Part shown: positions 10,017-19,100 of the stretch, piece by piece
Layout: each line of letters starts with the position of its first letter
Position numbering within the stretch: the stretch's first letter is position 1
Assembly: GCA_011364925.1 (NCBI GenBank)
Contig: RDOA01000017.1
Location: forward strand, 1-64,000
DNA length: 64,000 bases
From: Promethearchaeota archaeon
GTDB lineage: Archaea > Asgardarchaeota > Lokiarchaeia > Sigyniarchaeales > SOKP01
Reading direction: 5' to 3'
Translations under genes and position numbers: made by a program
The notes under the pieces: model-generated
Seen by the model: only the letters and a program-made list of their open reading frames with translations
Told to the model about the DNA's origin: nothing
Database searches by the model: none

Positions 10017-11258
10017 ATGGTTCAAGAATCAAGGAAATACCTCAAGGGGAAAGGTATAACCAAACTAATTAATGTTGCTAATCAAATAATGCTGAAGAAT
10101 TATCAAAATCTCGATCAATATAAGGATATTTTCTATCAATGTGGCAAATGTGGAAATTGTAGGACAGCCTATCAAGAAAATGGTTGGCCAAGAGTATGCC
10201 CCTCTGGGGAATATGGTAAATTTGAAGCATATTATTTAGGTGGTAAGAATCTTCTAACTTGGGGACTAAATAGCGGTAAACTGGAATGGACTGAGAATTT
10301 AGCAAGGATTTTTTATCAATGTTCAGTTTGTCATGCGTGTTTACAACAGTGTAATATACCTGAAATTCATAATTATGCTGGAGAATGGTTAATGGCGATG
10401 CGAGAAGAAGCTGTCAAGAAAGGTTTTGGTCCAATGAAAGAACATACTCTATACACCGACCATATATTAAATGAATATAATCCTTATCTCGAAAAGCACG
10501 AAAAGAGGTTAAATTGGTTAACCAAAGACATAAATTTAGATCCTAGCGGAGATATAGCTTATTTCGTTGGTTGTACGTCAAGTTATCGGGAACAAACTGT
10601 AGCACTCGCGACAGCGGAAATACTGAGTTCTATGCACTTAAAGTTCAAAATTCTAAAAGAGGAACATTGCTGTGGTTCTCCAGTATTTATGACTGGACAG
10701 GCTGAAAAAGCGAAGGAAATTGCCGAAAATAATGTTAATACATTTTCTGAAGAAGGCATCAAGAAGATTATCACATCTTGCGCAGGATGTTACAGAATGT
10801 GGAAAGAAGTATATCCTAACAAGTTCAAGCTTAATCATGGTATGGAAATCGTTCATCTTCCTGAGCTTTTGATAACTGAGATCAAAAACGGCAAAATTGA
10901 CTTAAACCATTCGTTAGATATGAAAATAACTTATCATGATCCTTGTCACTTGGGACGACATATGGGGATGTACGAGATACCTCGTGAATTATTAAAAAAA
11001 ATACCTGGAATTGAGTTAGTCGAAATGGAGAGGAATCGTGAGAACGCATGGTGCTGTGGATCAGGGGGTGGAGTTAGATCTGCTTTTAAAGGATTATCAG
11101 AATCAGCCGCAAATGAAAGAATACAAGAAGCTCTTGAGACTGGCGCAGATGCTATAGTTTCATCTTGTCCCTTTTGTCTAAATCAGTTTAAGTCTAATAT
11201 TAAACAAGAAGACCTTAAAGCTTATGACATATCTGAGTTAATAAATAAATCTTTTTAA
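10017..11258 (+). CDS. (Fe-S)-binding CCG-domain oxidoreductase, second copy
   Basis: CGKCGNC..CPSG and CSVCHACLQQC Fe-S motifs; 'HCCGSP...SCAGCYR', 'WCCGSGGGVR...SSCPFC'; ORF track opens at TTG 9999 but ATG at 10017, just after the upstream stop, is the likelier start. Confidence 0.9.
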   Translation: MVQESRKYLKGKGITKLINVANQIMLKNYQNLDQYKDIFYQCGKCGNCRTAYQENGWPRVCPSGEYGKFEAYYLGGKNLLTWGLNSGKLEWTENLARIFYQCSVCHACLQQCNIPEIHNYAGEWLMAMREEAVKKGFGPMKEHTLYTDHILNEYNPYLEKHEKRLNWLTKDINLDPSGDIAYFVGCTSSYREQTVALATAEILSSMHLKFKILKEEHCCGSPVFMTGQAEKAKEIAENNVNTFSEEGIKKIITSCAGCYRMWKEVYPNKFKLNHGMEIVHLPELLITEIKNGKIDLNHSLDMKITYHDPCHLGRHMGMYEIPRELLKKIPGIELVEMERNRENAWCCGSGGGVRSAFKGLSESAANERIQEALETGADAIVSSCPFCLNQFKSNIKQEDLKAYDISELINKSF

Positions 11259-11297
11259 TTTAGTTTATCTTTCCTTTTTTTCTTTTCTCTCAAATTC

Positions 11298-11990
11298 TCA
11301 CTTTTTTACTTCTCCTAGATCGCTAGCAAAAAAAGATTTTCCATAATGGTTAAACAAGCAAGCAGCGGGATTGTGAGGTGAAGATCTATCCTTAGCAATT
11401 AATGTAGTAACTGGTGCTTTAGATAAACTAGTAAATATCGTATCGTGCCCTACGCATAATCCTATTATAATGTTTAACTCAGTTTCGGCTTCATTCATTA
11501 AGAGCGCTTGCGCTGAAGGATTACAGCTAATTGTACCTATTGGGTATCCCGTTTTAGAAATCATTGTGTATTCTTCCGGGACACCTACACTTGTTTTTCC
11601 AACGCTCCCGGTTTTACAACAAACTGAAACTACCGTAAATCCATAATTTTCTAAGATTTTAGCAATTTGTTCTGCCTCACTGAGTAATCCTACGCAAAAC
11701 GCTAATCCCAATTTCTTAAACTCCATACCTTTCGCAAATTCAATGGTATCCTTTAATCGGGGCCATTTTATATATCCTGTCGCTTCAACAATAGACGCTT
11801 CGCATACAGATCTCTTGATAAATTCGTCTTTTTTATAAATTTCACGAGCTTGTTTTTCAATCTCGGGAAAAATTATCATTGGGCAATTTTTAATTTTATT
11901 ATTCGATCGACCAGAAACGCAATGCTCAAAACTATTACATAGATGACAGGTTGGCTCTTTTTCGCTCTTATTTTTAGATTGAGGTTGCAT
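11298..11990 (-). CDS. DUF1847-type cysteine-rich metal-binding protein
   Basis: 'CHLCNSFEHCVSGRSNNKIKNCP...LGLAFCVGLLSEAEQIAKILE...VCCKTGSVGK...ISCNPSAQALLMNE'. Confidence 0.8.
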   Translation of the reverse strand: MQPQSKNKSEKEPTCHLCNSFEHCVSGRSNNKIKNCPMIIFPEIEKQAREIYKKDEFIKRSVCEASIVEATGYIKWPRLKDTIEFAKGMEFKKLGLAFCVGLLSEAEQIAKILENYGFTVVSVCCKTGSVGKTSVGVPEEYTMISKTGYPIGTISCNPSAQALLMNEAETELNIIIGLCVGHDTIFTSLSKAPVTTLIAKDRSSPHNPAACLFNHYGKSFFASDLGEVKK

Positions 11991-12163
11991 GATTATTCAT
12001 CCATACTATCTATCCTATAATTCAATGAATAACAATTCAGAAATTAATGTTACGCTTTCTATATCAGGTATAGATGTCTTAAAAAACCATCGAAACTTAA
12101 ATAAAGTTTAATACCCTTTCATTATAATTTAATACTGGATTAAATTAGGTAGGAATTATTTTA

Positions 12164-12931
12164 ATGGAACCCAAAATAGCGATTGAGAAAATAAGAGAGT
12201 TTCTAAAGAAGGAGTGCGACACTGGAAAAAACTTAATCACTATTCAATCAATTAGCAATCAGTTTAAGGCTAATGATGACACTAAAATTAAAATTGGGTT
12301 AGATAAGTATAAAGAAGTAATACTTGAAGAAGAAACGGGATTAGAACTCGGAGGCATGAATAAGAAATCGTTTTCAATTGTAATTCCTATCAAAGAACTG
12401 AATTTACTTCATCCCGGAAATATTACGGTTTTAGGGAATGAAGTGAGTACTCTTGAAAAGCTAAAAGTAGATTTTGGAATAATCCTTTTAATTGGTATCC
12501 ATAAAGATAGCCAAAAAAATATAGATGAGTTAAGACAGTTAAATTTTCTGTCAGATAGTATTGAAGGCTTCTCCATCCGTACTATTCCTCGCAGATTTTG
12601 GTGTCGAATCAGTAGTTCTGCCCTCCAAAAAGGATTTTCTTTTGAATTTTTAGGAACCGCAATCATTCAATTGTATCTCCAAAAATTCAAAGCGCTAGTA
12701 AAATCTGTAGAAGTGATATTTATTAATTCTTATCCCGATTCTATCGATCGATTTATCGTGCTCTCATCAGAAATTTTAGCTGAAATTAGGGAGAAGTGGA
12801 AAAAAAAAATTGATGAGTGGAGAAAAAGAATTGATTGTGAATACGATTGGGGTTGTGAAATATGTCCATATCAAGAAGAATGTTACGATATTAAACAAAT
12901 TTTAGCCTCTCGAGAAGAAATAAAAAGTTAA
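12164..12931 (+). CDS. Stand-alone homologue of the acetyl-CoA synthase / CdhC beta-subunit middle domain with C-terminal Cys cluster
   Basis: 'ELGGMNKKSFSIVIPIKELNLLHPGNITVLGNEV...IPRRFWCRISSSALQKGFSFEFLGTAIIQLYLQKFKALVKSVEVIFINSYPD' resembles the bacterial ACS segment after the RIRKGDM region, recalled from memory; ends CEYDWGCEICPYQEEC. Confidence 0.65.
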   Translation: MEPKIAIEKIREFLKKECDTGKNLITIQSISNQFKANDDTKIKIGLDKYKEVILEEETGLELGGMNKKSFSIVIPIKELNLLHPGNITVLGNEVSTLEKLKVDFGIILLIGIHKDSQKNIDELRQLNFLSDSIEGFSIRTIPRRFWCRISSSALQKGFSFEFLGTAIIQLYLQKFKALVKSVEVIFINSYPDSIDRFIVLSSEILAEIREKWKKKIDEWRKRIDCEYDWGCEICPYQEECYDIKQILASREEIKS

Positions 12932-12956
12932 AATTCAAAATGAAAAAATTCAAATA

Positions 12957-13730
12957 ATGAAGTTGAAAAAAATCCCGTTGGTCGTAGCTATCACTGGAAA
13001 AGGAGGAGTAGGTAAAACAATTATAACAACACTAATAGCTAAAGCGATATCTAAATATTTTAAATATAAATTATTATTAATCGATGCGGATCCGACGCAC
13101 CCTCACTTAAGTAAGATGGTTAATTTAACGCCAGAGAAAAGTCTCGAAGAAATCAGAGCTGACATAATTGAGAAAACAATTAGTAAAAAAGCACAAGTAC
13201 AGGAAATTGCGGAAAACATAGATTTTGAGGTTTATAACGCTGTCAAAGAGAGTAAAGATTTTAGTTTGTTATCAATTGGACAGCCAGAAGGTCCTGGATG
13301 CTTTTGCCCTTCGAATGCACTCCTACGAAAGGTTATTGAATCAATATCCAATGATTTCGAAGTCGTTTTGATCGATTGTGAAGCGGGTCTCGAGCAAATT
13401 AATCGAATGGTAATTAAATCGGTTGATATTATTTTAATAGTCACTGATATTTCGATTAGGAGCGTTGAAACGGCGAAATCAATTAAGGAAGCTGCGAACA
13501 AATTTTCAAACTACGGTAGAATTGGTGTGATAGTAAATAGAGTTAAAGGTGATTTCTCCAATATTGTGAGTAAACTTAATGAGTATAGGTTACCCCTATT
13601 AGCAGAAATTCCTGAAGATGGGATCATCACGAAATTTGATCTGGAAGGTAAAGCATTAATCACAATTCCAGAAGACTCTTTATCTTTCCAAAAAGTAAAA
13701 GAACATGTCGAAAAATTACTGGAAATATGA
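12957..13730 (+). CDS. CooC-type nickel-insertion P-loop ATPase (MinD/ParA superfamily)
   Basis: Deviant Walker A 'GKGGVGKTIITT'; 'GPGCFCPSNALLRKVIE' CxC motif; 'VLIDCEAGLEQINR'. Confidence 0.88.
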   Translation: MKLKKIPLVVAITGKGGVGKTIITTLIAKAISKYFKYKLLLIDADPTHPHLSKMVNLTPEKSLEEIRADIIEKTISKKAQVQEIAENIDFEVYNAVKESKDFSLLSIGQPEGPGCFCPSNALLRKVIESISNDFEVVLIDCEAGLEQINRMVIKSVDIILIVTDISIRSVETAKSIKEAANKFSNYGRIGVIVNRVKGDFSNIVSKLNEYRLPLLAEIPEDGIITKFDLEGKALITIPEDSLSFQKVKEHVEKLLEI

Positions 13731-13883
13731 ATTATATGTCCAGCTCCTTCATTTTTCGATTTATAAAAGTTTAAATACAAAAATTTAGATTTAAGAATCA
13801 AAAAAACAATTCTTATTTCTACAAAACCAAATAGAACACAGAATTCTTGATTTTTAATAAAACTACCTATTGAGTTTATTATC

Positions 13884-14918
13884 ATGTTACGTCAAGTGTA
13901 TATCTTAAAGAAGGGCAATATTATTTACGAAAAAGATTTCGGTAGAGTTTTAACCTTTGAGAACTTCCAAAGTATTTTTAAAGAAGTGGAAGCAGAAGTC
14001 TCTCGTGGCTTATTAGACGATTTTGGAAGCACCCATTTTTTCAAGTATAGAATTATTTATACAGTGGATAGTGAATTGGATTTACTATTTATCTTCATAA
14101 TCGGATTCAATGACGATCTCGAAACTGTTAAACGTGAATTAAAAAAATTAAAAACAGAATTTTTGGTGTCCTTTGGGGATATTATTGATAATTTAGACCC
14201 ATCACTCCTCGAAATATTTGATCCTTTAATAGAATCAATTCATAAAAAAATCAGGACTAAAATCTCATTAGTAGGATTTTCAGGAGTAGGGAAAACAACA
14301 ATAACTAAATTGATAAGTGCCGGAGAAATCCCGGACACTCATATTCCTACAATAACTGGAAAAGTTTCTACTATTAAAATAGGAAAATTGGTATTCCACC
14401 TATGGGATTTTGCTGGTCAAGAACAGTTTAGCTATTTATGGAGCGATTTCATCTATGGAAGTGATGCTGTTCTCTTAATTACAGATTCTACTTTAGAAAA
14501 CGTAGAAAAAAGTAGATATTTCGTAGAACTTATAAAAGAACAGACTCCAAACGCACACTCTGCTGCTATCGCTAACAAACAAGATCTGGATAACGCGTTA
14601 AGCGTTGAAAAAATCGAAGAAATTCTTGGGATTAAAGCGTATTCAATGATTGCGATTGAACCAGGGAATCGAGACAAAATGATTCAAATCGTCGCTGATA
14701 TATTAGAAATGAATACTGAAGAGTCAACGCTACTAAAACCATTATTTGAAAGAGATAAATTGATCCAGTTAGCAAAACAAAGCTTAGAAAACGGAGACTT
14801 AGCTGAGAGTGTACAATACTTCGATAAAATAGCAGATTTATGTTTGAAATTAGGAGACGACGCTCTTTATCGAGAATTTTACGATAAGGCACAGAAATTT
14901 AAACGATATCTACATTAA
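13884..14918 (+). CDS. Longin-like N-terminal domain fused to Arf-like small GTPase with C-terminal helical extension
   Basis: G1 'GFSGVGKTT', G3 'WDFAGQEQ', G4 'NKQDLDNALSVEKIEEILGI' (Arf-type); first ~110 aa 'MLRQVYILKKGNIIYEKDFGRV...' longin/roadblock-like. Confidence 0.85.
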   Translation: MLRQVYILKKGNIIYEKDFGRVLTFENFQSIFKEVEAEVSRGLLDDFGSTHFFKYRIIYTVDSELDLLFIFIIGFNDDLETVKRELKKLKTEFLVSFGDIIDNLDPSLLEIFDPLIESIHKKIRTKISLVGFSGVGKTTITKLISAGEIPDTHIPTITGKVSTIKIGKLVFHLWDFAGQEQFSYLWSDFIYGSDAVLLITDSTLENVEKSRYFVELIKEQTPNAHSAAIANKQDLDNALSVEKIEEILGIKAYSMIAIEPGNRDKMIQIVADILEMNTEESTLLKPLFERDKLIQLAKQSLENGDLAESVQYFDKIADLCLKLGDDALYREFYDKAQKFKRYLH

Positions 14919-14996
14919 GCGTTATATAAAGTACCGTAGTTTTGTTTAAATGTAAAAAATTAGAAAAAAAAAGTAAAAAAGTAAAATAAAATATAA

Positions 14997-16124
14997 TTAT
15001 TCTTTTGATTTTGCTTTAGGCTTTTCTTTTAGCTTCTCCTTAAATTTATAGGGACGGTATGTATCTTCGAGTACGTTTAGGTATTCGATTAATACTCCGT
15101 TTGCTTTAGATTTGACATCGTATTGATGAAGAATTATATTTAATATATATCTAGGGTACACAAGGGAAATGTCAACATCCGAGATCAATGCGTAAAGGTC
15201 AATCCCTTCCCCAGTTTTGAATATACGTACAATTCCGTAATCCAGTAGCTTTCTGATTCCACTTTCGACATCATTAACACCTTTTTTTTTAAGCTTTTCC
15301 AAACTGTTTCTCGAGACAATTGAAGTTCTTAGGATTTTCAGAATTTCGTAGAGTTGTGGATCAGTCAATAGCGTAATAATCTTTAAATTGTCTTCTTCCG
15401 ATGGATGATAACTTTGGAAGTAGTCCCTCACTTTAAATTTATATTCTTCACTTAAAGTTTCAGGAAGCCCTCGTTCTACAGATTCTCTCAATAAAGTAAG
15501 AGGAGGTCGCCGAATTGTGAATATATCGTTAATTAAAAAGATCAATTCGGAAGGCATCCCCTTTACAGAAGCTTCTTTGATAATCTCTTTTTTAATTAGT
15601 TCAATTAAAATCCCATCGATATCAAAAAATCCTCTGTAGTATTTCTCTTTCATCCACACCTTTAGCTCTGATTTTGAGACTACTCCTTCTTCCCTTAATC
15701 TGTTTATCAATAATCGATTTATCTCGTCTTCATAAGTTAGAGCAAGAGCCTGTTCTGGATTTAGGTGCGGATACGCAGAAAGCCGTTGAAATAAAAACGG
15801 AATCATATCAAGATACGCTTGATTTTCGTAGTTTTGGAGGATAATACGAGAAACATCAGCTAATCCACCTTCGTAAGCATCAGGATCGTCATCAAGGTCG
15901 AGAAGTAAAATAATGTATAAAGGTTTATCTCCTCCAGTGAAATAAGAGGCGATATTCAAATGCCCAACCATTAAGCTGATCATCCCCGGTTCAGCGGTAT
16001 ATTCGTGAGCAGCATAAATCTGCATTAGGGTCTCTTCTGATATGATGAGTTCCTCAGGATATTTTGAAATGATATCCGTACTAACTTTGGGATCCCATCT
16101 CATCAGAACCAATCCGATCGTCAT
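14997..16124 (-). CDS. Longin-like N-terminal domain plus winged-helix-like repeats, Asgard-type protein
   Basis: 'MTIGLVLMRWDPKVSTDIISKYPEE...YIILLLDLDDDPDAYEGGLADVSRIIL' longin-like; later wHTH-like segments; start overlaps upstream stop (TAATG). Confidence 0.6.
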   Translation of the reverse strand: MTIGLVLMRWDPKVSTDIISKYPEELIISEETLMQIYAAHEYTAEPGMISLMVGHLNIASYFTGGDKPLYIILLLDLDDDPDAYEGGLADVSRIILQNYENQAYLDMIPFLFQRLSAYPHLNPEQALALTYEDEINRLLINRLREEGVVSKSELKVWMKEKYYRGFFDIDGILIELIKKEIIKEASVKGMPSELIFLINDIFTIRRPPLTLLRESVERGLPETLSEEYKFKVRDYFQSYHPSEEDNLKIITLLTDPQLYEILKILRTSIVSRNSLEKLKKKGVNDVESGIRKLLDYGIVRIFKTGEGIDLYALISDVDISLVYPRYILNIILHQYDVKSKANGVLIEYLNVLEDTYRPYKFKEKLKEKPKAKSKE

Positions 16125-19100
16125 TAATCTCTTTCACCTCCTATTTCTTTTTCAGTTTCTTTTAATGAAGAAGGTTTCAATTTTGAATCAGGGATACCTA
16201 ATGATTGTTCAAGCGAAAGTTCTAATTCTCTCCAGTCGTCACCATAAAGTTTAACCATCATTTCTTCCTTTGTTCTCGTCGTAATTCCTTCAGAAATAGG
16301 CTTCTTTGATTTGATTAATCCTTTTACCTTTCTGACTTTTTTAACGAATTTTGGAATTCTAGCTTGCTGGACAACTCTATACGTAACCACGGCTCCTACA
16401 ACACCAACAATGGCAGCAGCTATTAAGATGAAGTAAAATGTTGGCATTCCAGGAAAGAGTTCTTCCATTTGCACATTAATATTTACTCCGACCTGCTGAG
16501 TTGTGTAATTATCTTTAGTAATGTAGATTACGCCAGCTAAGAGCTTGGGCGCAAAAAAGGCTTCAATATTTTCAGTATCGAAAACTAAACTGTAAGTTCC
16601 GGGAGAAATTTCATCAAAATTATAATTAGATTCACCAATGCTAAGATATACCATAGCGTTTTCTAATGGTGGTAGTGGATCACCACCAGTCGAACTATCG
16701 ATTAATCTAATCACAATATTCACATCCTCTCCTTGAACGACATTTACTTGCGTTCCTGCTATATTTTCTATGTCTACTTCTGCATTGAATTCTCTTAAAA
16801 CAATCTTTAAATCAACTAGAGCTGACTTGATTTCGTAATTTTCTTTATGTAAAGTAACATAAAGAAGATAGGAACCAACTGGTTTATGTTCAGTTTTAAA
16901 GTCTAATGTATATGTAAGGTCCATATTTTGTGTGAGAGAACCTGAACCATCTCTTCCGGGTATAATAGTTCGATTCTCATAAACTTGGTACCAGACATAC
17001 GAAGCTACGGTCAGATCACCTAATATTTCGTGCGTATTTACATCTGTATAAGAGAATACAAAGTTTTCTGAGTCTGTAACATTTACCTGACGAGTAAGAA
17101 TTAGTAGTTTATTCTCTCCGTTTATTTCAGCTTCTCGCTCGAGAATATTAATGTAAATCAAGAAATTTGTAAGTGTTGAATAATTTTCATAAGATGCGGT
17201 GATACTCATTATTTTTAAACCAGTACTAAGAGCGTCTGAAGTGTTAATCGTAAATGTGAAATATGTACTATCTAAAACATCGGATTCAATCTCGATTGGA
17301 GCAAGACCTATCCATCTATATGTCAAAATCGCATCTTCTAACGGTGTACCAGACCCTTCGATGTAATATTTCATTGAAACGCTTAAAAGTTCATTGAAAT
17401 GGGCAGTGAATGTTTTATCCATTACTTCTGCTCGTGTTACATGATCGTGAGCACTCATGTCTGTCGGGATGGACTTCACTTTAACAACGAAATTGACTGC
17501 ATTTGGTTCGGGATAGCCTGGATATAAACCTTCGATTCTAATGGAATACAATTTAAAGGTTCCTCCCGCAGATAATTCGTTTGAATTAAATGTAATTGTA
17601 AAATTTCCTAAACCTGAACCAGCTCCCATAATCTTCGTTTTGAAATCGATTGTAGTCCCTATTTCCCTAATATACAAAGTACAAGTAGCACTCGGATTTG
17701 TAATAGGCTGCCATGTGTTTCCATTGTTAATAGTATATTGGAATATTGCAGAATAGGTCAAGTCTTCTCCCCAAAAAGCTTCTAATGTTCCAGAGCTATT
17801 TGAAAACGCCGTATCGTAACTAGTAATATTAAGTTGTTGGGTAAAGATTATGTTAAATGTTATTGTTGCTGCTCCTAATAGAGTGTAATTGTAGAACTGT
17901 ACACCTGCGTTGTCTGTTGGTTTCCATTGATTATCGGGAGATAAGAGGGTTACGTTAAAATCTGCGTTCGTGATGTTAACGATGTTAATTGAGAAATTAT
18001 AGACCCTATCTTTGAAAAACCAGAAGGGAATATCGTTAATCTGGCCGAAAGAATACCCATTCCTTCCAGAGTCAGATATTAAGTTCGTTATACTTTGTCC
18101 TGTTTGATTGTCAAACACCTTAACTACAGCATCAACAGGTGCTCCTCCTGGAAACAATTCGTTTATATTGATAACTCTTATATTTAATCTTGATAGATGG
18201 GTTCTATTGAGAACGTTACATGTTTCTATTAAATCTACTGTAATAACTCCATTGCAAGCAGTATCGTTTACACCGTTAATTTCGATATATAATCCATACA
18301 CTTCGAATTTCTCACTCTGTAACTTCGAGTTCTGGACTTTAGGGATGTCGATCTCTATAAAATCGTTATCTTCGTTAAAGCCATAACCGTTTTCGAAGTA
18401 AAGAAGATTTTCAGTACCGGTCCCTGTGGAATTATTTTTATCTATATAATAAATTGAAACATTTACCAATTGATCGTTCATTGATGTCAAAGTAATGTTC
18501 GCCTTTATTATTTTCTTATTCCCAAAATCAGTTTTGGAACCGCCGGTATAGTAGGTTTCTTGAACAATGTATTTCTCTGCAGTTGGTGGTGCAACATTTG
18601 AACTGTCAACTAAGTCCACATGCGTTTGCGCTTTCACATTATTGTATTCTTTCCTAGTAATATATGATTCGTTTAAGAGAAATGGACTATTACTATAATC
18701 CTCGTTTTCATAATATACTCTGAAATAGTACTCTGTTGTGTTCAGCCAACGGAACGTTGCCTTCCCATTACTATCAAGCGTTAAAGTATTAAGCAAAGCG
18801 CCACCATAACTCTCGTTAACCTCAATATAGCCGTAACTCAAAGGAATTCCTTCCCAATCTATTACTTCGAAATCAATTGTCCATAAATTCAAAGTGAAAT
18901 CGTAAGAATATGAAGTTCCGTTGAGTATTTTCACTGTATTTCCGACGAGTTCTTCGCGAGCGCCTAAGGTATAGTTTGCTGTGATGTTGTATTCACCATT
19001 AAGTAGGTCTGAGAAGGTAATTGAACCACTCAGTGCAGAAGTGTAACCTGAATCTACAACATAGCCTGGTGTTCCTTTAGCAGATTCGTTTAGTAAAAAG

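Noticed and set aside
13511-13885. 124-aa minus-strand ORF
   Set aside because: Mostly antisense to the CooC-type ATPase gene; no recognisable motif.
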